Assembly: GCA_022843145.1 (NCBI GenBank)
Contig: JALHOF010000008.1
Location: 145,735-209,734, forward strand
Length of the DNA stretch: 64,000 nt
Source of the DNA: Hyphomicrobium sp.
GTDB taxonomy: Bacteria > Pseudomonadota > Alphaproteobacteria > Rhizobiales > Hyphomicrobiaceae
Direction: 5' to 3'
Position numbers and translations under genes: made by a program. Below, piece by piece: positions 45,201 to 53,688 of this stretch. The first letter of the stretch is position 1. Each line of letters opens with the position of its first letter. The notes below the pieces were generated by a model that was not told the origin of the DNA, ran no database searches, and was given only the letters and a program-made list of their open reading frames with translations.

Positions 45201-45609
45201 GTTCCTTCTCCGCGAGATGCACCGGCAGGATGCCGTATTTAATCGGTCCGAACAGCGCCGCGATGACGCCATACAGAGCAAGCGCGATGAACAACAGCGG
45301 CACCGAGTGCAGCACGAAACCGGCTGCCGCGATGATCCCGACCGGAATTTCCGCGCGCTTGATGCGCTCTGCGACCCACGCCTTGTCGAAGCGGTCGGCC
45401 AACTGTCCGCCGAGTCCCGACAGGATGAAAAACGGCGCCACGAGCACTGCGCCCGCCAGCGTCACCAGCGTCGCACCTTCGGAGGCCCCGATCTTGTAGA
45501 GCACGAGGATGACGAGCGCGTTCTTGACGAAGTTGTCGTTGAGCGCCGACAAAAACTGGCACCAGAACAAGGGTGCGAAGCGGCGAGTGGTCATCAGGGA
45601 CGAAAGCAT
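42205..45609 (-). CDS. LplT-PlsC-Aas fusion: lysophospholipid transporter, acyltransferase, acyl-ACP synthetase
   Basis: A 1134-residue three-part protein. Residues 1-400 are an MFS transporter like LplT, the lysophospholipid flippase (RFAPLFWCQFLSALNDNFVK). Residues about 420-620 form a PlsC acyltransferase with NHVSLLDA (catalytic HX4D form) and FPEGRLT. Residues about 640-1130 form an AMP-dependent acyl-ACP synthetase with the P-loop ILFTSGSEGTPKGV, GYGVTETAP and the C-terminal GRAKRFAKFGGEMVS. In E. coli LplT and Aas are separate proteins that together re-acylate lysophosphatidylethanolamine; here all steps are in one chain, a form also known in other bacteria. ATG 45609 is the likely start, though an ATG five codons later is possible. 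Confidence 0.95.
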   Translation of the reverse strand: MLSSLMTTRRFAPLFWCQFLSALNDNFVKNALVILVLYKIGASEGATLVTLAGAVLVAPFFILSGLGGQLADRFDKAWVAERIKRAEIPVGIIAAAGFVLHSVPLLFIALALYGVIAALFGPIKYGILPVHLAEKELPAGNALVEGATFIAILLGTVAGGIVAAQDGMTWPLAIGVVVMSALCWLAATQIPATGEAAPDLVIDRNPWTSTVALLRDIKSDARLWTGGMIQAWFWLVGAVALSLLPTLVKDYVGGSENVITVCLLVFTLGIAWGSTLAARASKTRPNMALVPVGALLMGLFSFDLAWVSSGLVASAAPLTVTGFLGSISGLRILADLAGLAIAGGLYIVPAFAAVQIWAPKDRKARVIAACNVLSAAFMTVASLVVAGLQSQGFGLGTLFLMLGVLNLAAFVLVLRAWGRAGVQDLAAFIYRTFMGLEVKGRENLPKEGERAIIAPNHVSLLDASMMHAILPSHAAFAIDTGMANTWWVKPFLKLVTAEAIDPTKPLGTRNLINAVKGGETLVIFPEGRLTVTGGLMKVYDGTAMIADKAGAVVVPVRIDGPERSPFGYLNRYQTRKVWFPKTTITILPPVKLDIDPALKGRARRQAAGAKLQDIMVDSAVLTANLERTLFEALVDAREKFDTGRPAVEDPLGTKLSYKKMITAAQVLGSKLAKVAPEGANVGVLLPNSAGVAVTFFALQSIGRVPAMLNFTAGAANMTSACRAAKVEVILTSKAFVERARLGDVVAKLGQAARIVYLEDVKAQIGLVDKLRGLAQGGRPQVVRKSNDPAAILFTSGSEGTPKGVVLSHKNILANAMQSLHRVAVNGQDKVFNVLPVFHSFGLTAGLIMPLIRGVPVYLYPTPLHYRIVPELVYQSNSTILFGTDTFLNGYARSAHPYDFGRVRLILAGAEAVKERTRQLYMEKFGVRILEGYGVTETAPVLAINTPLANKSGTVGRLAPLMDARLEPVPGIEEGGRLFVRGPNVMLGYLRAENPGVLEPPVDGWHDTGDIVTIDAQGFIRIKGRAKRFAKFGGEMVSLSAVEAMAAELWPQHVTVVVSMPDARKGERLVLLTPDAKATRADFLAHAKAKGASELAVPAEILVVPAIPLLGSGKPDYVAAQALAKDKLGAKQAAA

Positions 45610-45693
45610 GGCAGACCGATCCGGTTGAATTTTTGAAGCAACTGCGTGGGTTGGCGGCAATCTCCTTAGACCCCGCATTAGGCCGCAAACTGG

Positions 45694-45864
45694 TTAACCA
45701 AGGCTAGCGTGCGCCGCGTGAACGCCGGCAGCGCTGCTGCCGCGCATCGTCGTCCAATTGAGCCGCCAGTGGTCCGGCATCACGAGCCGCGCTTCGGCAT
45801 CGAGCACCAGCAAGCTGGCCCGGCTCGCCGCGCCGAGCAGCAAAATCGACAAATACGTCAGCAT
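45694..45864 (-). CDS. Doubtful small ORF (56 aa)
   Basis: From ATG 45864 with GGGAG nine bases upstream, a short hydrophobic start (MLTYLSILLLGAASRASLL) is followed by a polar tail ending in AHASLG. It lies in the gap upstream of the acyltransferase fusion and contains the palindrome TGGTTAACCA (45691-45700) at its end. No family is recognised; it may be chance. Confidence 0.3.
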   Translation of the reverse strand: MLTYLSILLLGAASRASLLVLDAEARLVMPDHWRLNWTTMRGSSAAGVHAAHASLG

Positions 45865-46191
45865 TGTTGCATCTCCCATGAAATATTGAACATTGTTTAC
45901 TATCCCTACATAGCGCATGACTGAACGAAGTTCAATAGCTTTGATCGCGCATTTTTCCTGCACTCAGCAGCTGCGTTTCCAAAAGGTTGCCGGGCGCGGG
46001 CGGCATTCTTGCAGTTTTGCTGATGGGCGCGGATTGCCACGGCGGCTTCAAGCGTTGCGCCGCAACCGCCGCGGCTGGTATGCCAGAACGTCGAGAAGCC
46101 ACCCGGCACCAACGGCGCAAGCTTGACTACGGGGACGCCAGGGCCAATCTCTCGTTCGTATGAGGATCGAGACTGCCACGATGGGCCCGAG

Positions 46192-46437
46192 ATGAGCCAA
46201 GCCAACAGCGCCACCAAACTGCCGGACGCGGCCGTCACGACGAGCCTCGTCGTCAACGGAGAACGCCACGACACCGAGGCGACGACGCTCGACGGGCTGC
46301 TGGCAGAGCTCGGCTATTCCGGCCGCAAGATCGCGACCGCGCGCAATGGCGAGTTCGTCCCGGAGACCGCACGCGCCGCGACCGCACTCGTCACTGGCGA
46401 CCGCATCGAGATCGTCGCCCCGCGCCAAGGCGGCTGA
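46192..46437 (+). CDS. thiS: Sulfur carrier protein ThiS
   Basis: An 81-residue ubiquitin-fold protein. The fold is in residues 17-81 (LVVNGERHDTEATTLDGLLA ... VTGDRIEIVAPRQGG), and it ends in the required Gly-Gly that is thiocarboxylated to donate sulfur for the thiamine thiazole ring. ATG 46192 opens a 15-residue leader before the fold. It is followed 29 bases later by thiG. Confidence 0.93.
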   Translation: MSQANSATKLPDAAVTTSLVVNGERHDTEATTLDGLLAELGYSGRKIATARNGEFVPETARAATALVTGDRIEIVAPRQGG

Positions 46438-46466
46438 ACACCGAGCGGTTGAGATAGAAAGTCGCC

Positions 46467-47288
46467 ATGAACGCGATCGAACCCGACATCAGTGCCGACG
46501 TCCCGCTCCAGGTCTATGGCACGACACTGCGCTCGCGGCTGTTTCTCGGCACAGCGCAATATCCCTCGCCCGAGATCATGGCGCGCGCCGTTCGCGCCGC
46601 CGGCTCCGACGTCGTCACCGTCTCCCTCCGCCGAGAGACCGCGCGCGGCAATGCGGGTGAACGCTTCTTCGATCTGATCCGCGACTTGCGCGTCCGCGTC
46701 CTGCCAAACACCGCCGGCTGCCGAACCGCGCGCGAGGCCATAACCACCGCGCGGATGGCGCGCGAATTGTTCGATACCGCTTGGATCAAGCTCGAGGTCA
46801 TCGCCAACGACGACACGCTGCAACCCGATGTGTTCGGCCTCGTCGATGCCGCGGCCGAATTGACGCGCGACGGCTTCCAGGTCTTTCCCTACACCACCGA
46901 GGATCTTGGCGTCGCCGAGCGTCTGATGGGCGCGGGCTGCGAGGTCCTGATGCCGTGGGGCGCGCCGATCGGCACCGGCCGCGGGCTCAACAACATCTAT
47001 GCGCTGCGCACCATGCGCCGTTATTTCCCCGGCGTGCCGCTTGTCGTCGATGCCGGCATCGGCGCGCCGTCGCACGCATCCGAAGCAATGGAAATGGGCT
47101 ACGACGCCGTCCTCCTCAACACCGCCGTCGCCAAGGCCGGCGATCCAGTGCTCATGGCGCGCGCCTTCGGTGAAGCCGTCCGCGCCGGCCGCAACGCCTG
47201 GTCAGCCGGATTGATGGAGGCGCGCGACATGGCCTCGCCATCGACGCCCGTCGCCGGTACGCCGTTCTTCGACCTGGACCGCAAATGA
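46467..47288 (+). CDS. thiG: Thiazole synthase
   Basis: A 273-residue TIM-barrel enzyme. The lysine that binds the deoxyxylulose phosphate substrate as an imine is in TAWIKLEVI (near residue 107). The pattern [32 protein letters not shown] and [12 protein letters not shown] is characteristic. With ThiS it builds the thiazole phosphate of thiamine. Its end overlaps thiE (ATGA). Confidence 0.97.
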   Translation: MNAIEPDISADVPLQVYGTTLRSRLFLGTAQYPSPEIMARAVRAAGSDVVTVSLRRETARGNAGERFFDLIRDLRVRVLPNTAGCRTAREAITTARMARELFDTAWIKLEVIANDDTLQPDVFGLVDAAAELTRDGFQVFPYTTEDLGVAERLMGAGCEVLMPWGAPIGTGRGLNNIYALRTMRRYFPGVPLVVDAGIGAPSHASEAMEMGYDAVLLNTAVAKAGDPVLMARAFGEAVRAGRNAWSAGLMEARDMASPSTPVAGTPFFDLDRK

Positions 47289-47953
47289 GCCCCCACGCCC
47301 GTGCGCCGATGCAGCTCGCCCGCTTCTATCCGATCGTACCGGACGACCGGTGGTTGGCGCGTCTCATCCCGCTCGGTATCCGAACCATCCAGCTCCGCCT
47401 CAAGGACGCCTCCGACGCCGAAGTCCGCCGCCAGATCGCCGAAAGTCTCGCACTCTGCCGCGCGCACCGCTGTCAGCTCATCGTCAACGACTACTGGCGA
47501 GAGGCGATCGATCTCGGCGCCGATGCGATCCATCTCGGTCAGGAGGATCTTGCCGTCGCGAATGTCGCCGCGATCAAGGCTGCCGGGCTGCGGCTCGGCA
47601 TTTCGTCCCACGACGAGGCGGAACTTGAGATCGCGCTCGCAGCTGAACCAGACTACGTCGCTCTCGGCCCCATCTATGAGACCAAGCTCAAGGTGATGAA
47701 GTGGGCGCCGCAGGGTCTCGACCGGGTCACGCGCTGGAAGACGCGGATGGGCGCACTACCGCTCGTCGCCATCGGCGGCATCACGCCGGAGCGCGCGCCG
47801 GGCGTTCTGGCGGCCGGGGCCGATTCCGTTGCCGTCATCACCGACTTCCTCACCGCCGCCGACCCGGAAGCCCGCGTCTCGGCCTGGATCGCATGGTCCA
47901 GCGTCGCGGCGCCCGCAGATGTGGAAAAGTCGCACGGCGCGTCGAAACGTTAA
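47285..47953 (+). CDS. thiE: Thiamine phosphate synthase
   Basis: A 222-residue TIM-barrel protein with [37 protein letters not shown] (substrate-binding), [24 protein letters not shown] and VAIGGITPE. It joins the thiazole and pyrimidine halves of thiamine. The set here is thiS-thiG-thiE; thiC and thiO are not in the window, and no TPP riboswitch was found upstream of thiS. Confidence 0.95.
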   Translation: MSPHARAPMQLARFYPIVPDDRWLARLIPLGIRTIQLRLKDASDAEVRRQIAESLALCRAHRCQLIVNDYWREAIDLGADAIHLGQEDLAVANVAAIKAAGLRLGISSHDEAELEIALAAEPDYVALGPIYETKLKVMKWAPQGLDRVTRWKTRMGALPLVAIGGITPERAPGVLAAGADSVAVITDFLTAADPEARVSAWIAWSSVAAPADVEKSHGASKR

Positions 47954-48114
47954 CCAAGTCCCAGTTGGTCTCTCGATTGTGACAAGGGGCTATGGTCACG
48001 CTGCGGCGTTCGACTTTGTGACGATCGCACGACAACAGGGGATCGATCCGCGAGGGAGGGGCAGGCGGGAAAGTCGCTCGCCGCTCAGCCGCTGCGTGGT
48101 CTAAGCCGGGACAC

Positions 48115-49056
48115 ATGGCCTATCGCTTTAAGCTCGACGAACCGATCCAGGCTGGCGTGCGCCGCATTGGCGCCGCCCAGATCGACCGGGCCATCACCGA
48201 ACTCGCATCCTCCGCCGGCTCAACGACCGCCGTCCACGAAGCGCGCAAATCGCTGAAGCGCGTCCGCGCCCTGCTTCGTCTCGTCCGTCCCGCCATCGGC
48301 GAGACCGTGTTCGCGCGCGAGAACACCTTTTTCCGCGAGACCAGCGCGTTGCTGTCGCATACGCGCGACCGAGAAATCCTGCTCGAAACGGCGATCAAGC
48401 TCGAAACACGCTTCGCCGAAACACCTGCCGATGCGCTCGGACGGCTCCGCAAGTCATTCTCGGGCGATGCCGCCGACGAGACCGCGGCCGAAAACAAGGC
48501 CAGTGCCCGCGCCGAGGCCGCGACACGGCTCCGTAAGGCCCGCGCCCGCTTCATGCGCCTGAAGCTCGATCCCGACGGTATCGACGCGCTCGCTTCCGGT
48601 CTCGAGCTAAGCTTCCGCCGAGCGGTGAAAGCGTTCGAACATGCCTACGACGAGCCGTCGAACGAGAACGTGCACGAGTGGCGCAAGGGCGTGCAGCAGC
48701 ACTGGCGGCATATGCTGCTCTTGCGCCGCGCGTGGCCGGAACTGGCAGACGCGCGGATGCACGCAGCGCGGAAGCTCTCGCAGATCCTCGGCGACGACCA
48801 CGACCTCGCGATCCTCCAGCAGCATCTCGACACCACCAAGCCCGCTGGTTTCAACAGCCGCGATCGCCGCACCGTCGCGCGTTTAGCGTTGCAGAAGCAG
48901 AGCGAACTGAGGCAGCTGGCGCAACCACTCGGCGTAAAACTGTTCGCCGACAGCCCGCGCTCGCTCGGCCGCAAGTTTGCGATCTACTGGACCTCGGCCC
49001 AGGATCTCCGCGCGCTGCGCAACGCGGGCGACGACCGCGACGAGGCAGATTCCTGA
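48115..49056 (+). CDS. CHAD-domain protein
   Basis: A 313-residue helical protein with the conserved histidine motifs of the CHAD domain: VHEARKSLKRVRALLRL (near residues 40-56) and VHEWRKGVQQHWRHMLLL, with a basic surface. CHAD domains bind inorganic polyphosphate and are often next to polyphosphate kinases or CYTH enzymes; none is adjacent here. Expected in the cytosol. ATG 48115 directly precedes the fold. Confidence 0.93.
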   Translation: MAYRFKLDEPIQAGVRRIGAAQIDRAITELASSAGSTTAVHEARKSLKRVRALLRLVRPAIGETVFARENTFFRETSALLSHTRDREILLETAIKLETRFAETPADALGRLRKSFSGDAADETAAENKASARAEAATRLRKARARFMRLKLDPDGIDALASGLELSFRRAVKAFEHAYDEPSNENVHEWRKGVQQHWRHMLLLRRAWPELADARMHAARKLSQILGDDHDLAILQQHLDTTKPAGFNSRDRRTVARLALQKQSELRQLAQPLGVKLFADSPRSLGRKFAIYWTSAQDLRALRNAGDDRDEADS

Positions 49057-49128
49057 TTGCTTTTCAGTCGCCGGCACGCGATGGGTCGCAGCGCGCCGAA
49101 TGATCCGTTAAGGTAGTCCTGGCGTTGC

Positions 49129-49267
49129 CTAGAGCAATATCCGGCCGGTCGCGATCGCATAAGCAATCGACCGATCGGATGAAATTGCACTAGAGCTATG
49201 TTCCTAGGTCATTTTTATCGAACCTGTCATCGCAAACGCGATCAAGTCAGGTCCGATGATGCTCTAG
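49129..49267. repeat. 139-bp intergenic repeat bounded by CTAGAGC / GCTCTAG
   Basis: Two imperfect hairpin units lie in tandem. Unit 1 starts CTAGAGCAATATCCGG and folds back with CGATCGGATGAAATTGC. Unit 2 starts CTAGAGCTATG (49190) and ends with GATGATGCTCTAG (49267). The outer seven bases are exact inverted copies. This is the pattern of palindromic TAGAGCAT/ATGCTCTA intergenic elements that I know from Rhizobiales genomes. It ends 28 bases before hemH. Confidence 0.7.
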
Positions 49268-49294
49268 CCACGAGACGCCGCCGAGGACCCTTGA

Positions 49295-50359
49295 ATGAAC
49301 GAATTGCCTGTCCCCGCGACCCTTCGACCGGCCGAACGCGAATTCTGGCCGGACGACCATCCGCGCGTGCAGCACGGCAAGATCGGCGTTCTTCTGCTCA
49401 ATCTCGGCACGCCCGACGCCACCGACTACTGGCCGATGCGCCGCTACCTCAAGGAATTCCTTTCGGACCGCCGCGTCATCGAGGAACCGCAGTGGAAGTG
49501 GTGGCCGATCCTCAATCTCATCATCCTCACAGTCCGTCCCGGCCGCAAGGGTAAGGACTACGCGACGATCTGGAACAACGAGAAGAACGAAGGTCCGCTC
49601 AAGACCATCACACGCAACCAGGCCGACGAGCTGGCACAGCGTCTCGCCAATCATCCCAACATCGTCGTCGACTGGGCCATGCGCTACGCCAACCCGACCA
49701 CCGCCAGCCGCATCGAGGCGCTGCAGAAACAGGGCTGCGAGCGTATCCTGCTCCTCCCGCTCTATCCGCAGTACGCCGCCGCCACGACCGCCACCGCCTG
49801 CGATCAGGCGTTCCGCGCCCTGATGGCGATGCGCTGGCAGCCGTTCGTGCGTGTCGCCCCCGCCTACCACGACGATCCGGCCTACATCGACGCCCTGGCC
49901 CGCTCGATGAAAAAGAGCCTGGCCAAGCTCGACTTCGAGCCCGAGCGCATCATCGCCACGTTCCACGGCATGCCGCAGAAATATCTCGAAGCCGGCGACC
50001 CCTATCACTGCCACTGCCAGAAGACCTCGCGACTTCTGCGCGAGCGTCTCGGCATCCCCAAGGACAAGTGGCTGACCACATTCCAATCGCGCTTCGGCAA
50101 CGATCCCTGGCTGCAGCCCTATACCGACATGACGGTCGAGCGGCTGGCCAAGGAGGGCATCAAGAAGCTCGTCCTCGTTGCGCCTGGCTTTTCCGCCGAC
50201 TGTCTCGAAACGCTCGAGGAACTCGACGGCGAGAACCGCCACATCTTCGAAGGCAACGGCGGCGAGCAATTCGCCTATCTCCCTGCCCTGAACGACAGCG
50301 CCGAAGGCATGGACGTCATCGAAGCCGTCGTCCGCCGCGAGCTGATGGGGTGGATTTGA
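49295..50359 (+). CDS. hemH: Ferrochelatase
   Basis: A 354-residue enzyme of normal length that inserts iron into protoporphyrin IX, the last step of haem synthesis. Key elements: VLLLNLGTPD, FLSDRRVIE, LLPLYPQYAAATTA, TFHGMPQKYLEAGDPYHCHC (active-site His in FHGMP) and VAPGFSADCLETLEE. Near a multihaem cytochrome gene cluster (about 10 kb away) but not in one operon. Its stop overlaps a possible TTG start of the next gene. Confidence 0.97.
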   Translation: MNELPVPATLRPAEREFWPDDHPRVQHGKIGVLLLNLGTPDATDYWPMRRYLKEFLSDRRVIEEPQWKWWPILNLIILTVRPGRKGKDYATIWNNEKNEGPLKTITRNQADELAQRLANHPNIVVDWAMRYANPTTASRIEALQKQGCERILLLPLYPQYAAATTATACDQAFRALMAMRWQPFVRVAPAYHDDPAYIDALARSMKKSLAKLDFEPERIIATFHGMPQKYLEAGDPYHCHCQKTSRLLRERLGIPKDKWLTTFQSRFGNDPWLQPYTDMTVERLAKEGIKKLVLVAPGFSADCLETLEELDGENRHIFEGNGGEQFAYLPALNDSAEGMDVIEAVVRRELMGWI

Positions 50360-51447
50360 CGCCCTTGGTTGCCCCAACCCGGACCCGAACCGACAGACCT
50401 TCCTTAACGCGGGCAAAGCGCGTCATCGTGACGAGCTCCAGTTCAGCAGCAGGGCTGTTGAAGGCCGCGGATATTGCGGATCGCGTACTTGATTTCGATT
50501 ATCCGCCGTTCGATGGACCTGCATTGTTTCAAGATCATCCGATCGAATTCTTTGTCCGTCGCGCGGAAGCGTGGTCGAGCGAAATCGATGACTGGCAAGG
50601 CGAGTACTTGCATTCGCTCCCCGAATTGGTTTCGGAATTGAACCCACTTTTGCGGGACGGCTGGCTCATGGAGTTCTGGACCGATCCAACGCCGAACGGG
50701 GTCCTGACGCTCACGCACTTGATCAGCATCCTTGCGCGCGACAAGGCCGATTTTAGACAGACGAAGATTGCCGAAATGACGACATGTCCGGGGGAGCTGT
50801 CACCAAACCAGCTGGCCCAGATCCAGCCACGCCTGATACCACTGGAAGTCGACATGGCGGATCTTGCTTCAGAGGCGTGGCGGGCCTATTGCTCACCAAC
50901 GCCGGAAGCATTTTTCCGCCTCAGGTCTAGCGACCTATCGGCCGTTCCGAACCTCCTCAACACAGTTAGTCGGCTTTTATCCGAGCTGCCCGATCACATC
51001 AACGGCCTGACCAGGACTCAGTCACGATTACTGACGATCATTGGTGACGGCTCCGACACCTTCAACGCCCTTTTCTGTCATGATTGGTCGTTCGAACCTG
51101 AGAGAATTCTGGACTATTTCCGGTACGGCCAAACACTATGTGATTTGGGCTCCTATCCGAATCCGTTGATCGACGGAATCACCGAGCGGCGCTTTTCGCT
51201 TGACCTGCACGATGATACGGAGCGCTGGACAAAATTTCGCAAGCAGCGGTTATCGCTTACTGCGCTCGGGCGAGACGCGCTCGCAAATCGAGCCGACGTA
51301 TCCGTTTTCAACCCGATAGATCGCTGGTGGGGTGGAACTCACCTCAACAACGATAATTTATGGCGGTGGGACGATACCTCGGCGCGATTGATCGCACCGC
51401 CAAGTTCAGCGCCATACTGGCCTTCTACCGCTGCGAACCGCAGGTGA
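50356..51447 (+). CDS. DUF1835-like protein of unknown function, less GC-rich
   Basis: The N-terminal segment VIVTSSSSAAGLLKAA resembles the GDS-AAG opening of DUF1835 proteins. The middle motif LPDHINGLTRTQSRLLTII matches the LP-x3-GL-x-RTE-type stretch of that family, followed by GDGSDTFNALF. The start is uncertain: TTG 50356 overlaps the hemH stop (TTGA), and GTG 50428 lies just before the first strand. Base composition is clearly lower in GC than hemH, which suggests acquisition. The stop overlaps the 3' end of the convergent small gene by 23 bases. Function unknown. Confidence 0.7.
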   Translation: MTPLVAPTRTRTDRPSLTRAKRVIVTSSSSAAGLLKAADIADRVLDFDYPPFDGPALFQDHPIEFFVRRAEAWSSEIDDWQGEYLHSLPELVSELNPLLRDGWLMEFWTDPTPNGVLTLTHLISILARDKADFRQTKIAEMTTCPGELSPNQLAQIQPRLIPLEVDMADLASEAWRAYCSPTPEAFFRLRSSDLSAVPNLLNTVSRLLSELPDHINGLTRTQSRLLTIIGDGSDTFNALFCHDWSFEPERILDYFRYGQTLCDLGSYPNPLIDGITERRFSLDLHDDTERWTKFRKQRLSLTALGRDALANRADVSVFNPIDRWWGGTHLNNDNLWRWDDTSARLIAPPSSAPYWPSTAANRR

Positions 51448-51712
51448 ACGCAGCGCGCGCCCATGCCGGATAGCCGTCGAAGCGGCCGCCCGGATCGCAA
51501 CTTTCCGCGCGGATGATATCGGCCTCGCTGTCGGCACTCTGCCGCCGCGCGCGATAGCGGTGGTCCTTGCCGGCGCGGCGCGCTGCCTCGGCCTCGTAGC
51601 TGCCGGTGCTGTAGCTATTGTGACGCGGCTTGCCGCGCTCCTGGCTCGCGCCGGCCGCGGCGATCATCGCCAACGTGACGAACGCCGAAAGTGCGATCAC
51701 GCGTGTGTCCAT
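51425..51712 (-). CDS. Small exported protein of unknown function (95 aa)
   Basis: A signal peptide (MDTRVIALSAFVTLAMIAAAG) is followed by about 70 polar residues rich in Arg and Ser, with a likely disulfide pair (ESCDPGG and FTCGSQ). The AESCDPGGRFDGYPAWARAA segment looks like a short conserved secretion-type motif, but I do not recognise the family. Converges with and slightly overlaps the previous gene. Confidence 0.65.
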   Translation of the reverse strand: MDTRVIALSAFVTLAMIAAAGASQERGKPRHNSYSTGSYEAEAARRAGKDHRYRARRQSADSEADIIRAESCDPGGRFDGYPAWARAAFTCGSQR

Positions 51713-52014
51713 GACATCCTCGACTCGGTGATTGCGATCGTGCTCGCGATCCTAACCGGGTTAGCCCGTCTCCTCCAGCAACGTCCCGCCGCACGTCCGG
51801 TTCCCCGATGCGGCCCGTCCAGCCGTTCGAGTTTTCGCTCAGCTCCGATCGACGCGATGCCGGCCACCTAGCGAAAATGCACCGCGCGACGCCCGTTATT
51901 CACCCTTTCGCAACCAATTATTCACCTTCCCTTCGCACCTCCGCGCTTAAATTCGGACATTCCTCATCGCTACACTTCGCGGCGGTGCGCATCCATTTGG
52001 CCAGGAGCCATGCC

Positions 52015-53004
52015 ATGAGCTTTCTGAACGGCGTCGAAATCATCGGGCTTCTGCTGATCGCGCTGGCGGTCTCCGCACTCTGGTCGACGGTCAAAATCGT
52101 GCCGCAGGGCACCAATTTCACCATCGAGAATTTCGGCCGTTACACGCGCACCCTGCAGCCGGGCCTGCACATCCTGATCCCGGTCATGGAGCGCGTGGGC
52201 TTCAAGATGAACATGAAGGAACAGGTGATGGACATTCCCTCGCAGGATGTCATCACCCGCGACAACGCCATGGTCCGCGTCGACGGCGTCGCCTTCTACC
52301 AGGTGCTCAACGCCGCCAAGGCCGCCTATGAGGTCGACAAGCTCGAGCACGCGATCCTCAACCTGACGATGACCAATATCCGCACGGTTATGGGCTCGAT
52401 GGACCTCGACGAACTGCTGTCGAACCGCGACCAGATCAACGCCAAGCTGCTGCAGGTGGTCGACGCCGCGACCGAGAGCTGGGGCGTCAAGGTCACGCGC
52501 ATCGAGATCAAGGACATCGCGCCGCCGCGCGACCTCGTCGACTCGATGGCCCGCCAGATGAAGGCCGAACGCGAGAAGCGCGCGCAGATCCTCGAGTCGG
52601 AGGGCATGCGGCAGGCCGCGATCCTCAAGGCCGAGGGCGCCAAGCAAGCCGTCGTGTTGGAAGCCGATGGCCGTCGCGAAGCCGCATTCAGGGACGCCGA
52701 AGCCCGCGAGCGCTTCGCCAAGGCCGAGGCGGAAGCGACGCGCATGGTGTCGGAGGCCATCGCCGCCGGCAACGTGCAGGCGATCAACTATTTCGTCGCC
52801 AACAATTACGTCAAGGCGCTCGAGAAGCTGGCCAGCGCGCCGAACGCGAAAGTCATCATGATGCCGCTCGAGGCCTCGTCCGTCATCGGCTCGCTCGGCG
52901 GCCTCGCCCAGATCGCCGGCGAGGCGTTCGGCGGCGGCGCGCCGGTGACACCGCCGAAGTCCATCCCGCCCAAGGGCCGCGCCGGAAGCGTCCCGCAAGT
53001 GTAA
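52015..53004 (+). CDS. SPFH/band-7 membrane scaffold protein (stomatin/QmcA-like)
   Basis: A 329-residue protein. One N-terminal helix ([20 protein letters not shown]) is followed by the SPFH domain (about 30-190: [20 protein letters not shown], then [16 protein letters not shown]) and a long coiled coil (about 195-270). It forms membrane rings or rafts and, with the NfeD protein encoded next, is thought to regulate protein quality control. ATG 52015 has AGGAG nine bases upstream. The C-terminus is Gly/Pro-rich. Confidence 0.94.
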   Translation: MSFLNGVEIIGLLLIALAVSALWSTVKIVPQGTNFTIENFGRYTRTLQPGLHILIPVMERVGFKMNMKEQVMDIPSQDVITRDNAMVRVDGVAFYQVLNAAKAAYEVDKLEHAILNLTMTNIRTVMGSMDLDELLSNRDQINAKLLQVVDAATESWGVKVTRIEIKDIAPPRDLVDSMARQMKAEREKRAQILESEGMRQAAILKAEGAKQAVVLEADGRREAAFRDAEARERFAKAEAEATRMVSEAIAAGNVQAINYFVANNYVKALEKLASAPNAKVIMMPLEASSVIGSLGGLAQIAGEAFGGGAPVTPPKSIPPKGRAGSVPQV

Positions 53005-53149
53005 GACGTCCCTGCCCCTCGATGGGGATGAGTTGCGGGGAGGGTGGCATTTCGGTGCAGCCACTCCCTGGTTGCCTCACTCCCACCCCTGTCCCCTCCG
53101 CGCAAGATGTAGGGAGAGGGAGACGCAAGACCGAAAGGCCCGCGAACAC
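53005..53149. other. Gap with a decayed GC-rich palindromic element
   Basis: The gap between the SPFH and NfeD genes contains C-rich and G-rich blocks (GTCCCTGCCCCTCGATGGGG, GCGGGGAGGG, CTCACTCCCACCCCTGTCCC) that pair weakly. It looks like a remnant of an intergenic repeat inserted between genes that are usually adjacent. No small gene seen. Confidence 0.35.
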
Positions 53150-53611
53150 ATGCAGCAGATCACCACGATCCTGTCGACGCTCGGCCCCTGGACCTGGCTG
53201 ATCCTCGCAGCCCTCCTTTTCATGCTCGAAACCGTGGTGCCGGGCGTGCACTTCCTATGGTTCGGCATCGCCGCTGTTATCGTCGGCGCCTTGGCCATCG
53301 CCACCGGCTTCGGCTTCCCGTGGCAGCTCGTCGCCTTCGCGCTCATCTCGGTTGCGACCGTGTTTTGGGTCCGCCGCTACGCCACGCCCGCCAGCGCCCA
53401 GAGCGACGTTCCCGACTTGAACGTCCGCGGCGCGCAATACATCGGCCGCACCGTCGTCGTCGAGGACGCCATCGTCAACGGACGCGGAAAGGTTCGCATC
53501 GGTGACAGCATGTGGGGCGCGCAAGGCGAAGACGCTCCCCGCGGCGCCAAGGTCACCGTCACCGGCGTAAACGGAACCATGCTCGTCGTCGAAAACCCCG
53601 ACGCGGAGTGA
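53150..53611 (+). CDS. NfeD-family protein
   Basis: A 153-residue protein with three to four helices (ILAALLFMLETVVPGVHFLW, then AAVIVGALAIATGFG and LVAFALISVATVFWV) and a C-terminal OB-fold beta-barrel (YIGRTVVVEDAIVNGRGKV, ending VVENPDAE). It partners with the SPFH protein encoded just upstream. ATG 53150 opens the first helix correctly. Confidence 0.93.
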   Translation: MQQITTILSTLGPWTWLILAALLFMLETVVPGVHFLWFGIAAVIVGALAIATGFGFPWQLVAFALISVATVFWVRRYATPASAQSDVPDLNVRGAQYIGRTVVVEDAIVNGRGKVRIGDSMWGAQGEDAPRGAKVTVTGVNGTMLVVENPDAE

Positions 53612-53688
53612 GCGGCTTGATGCTCGAATGCGGAACCGGGCGCGGCGGCTTCAGCGCCGCCCGCCTGCGCGGCGACTGATCGAGCGGA

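Noticed and set aside
45691..45700. TGGTTAACCA palindrome considered as a CtrA site
   Set aside because: It has only one TTAA core and not the TTAA-N7-TTAA spacing.
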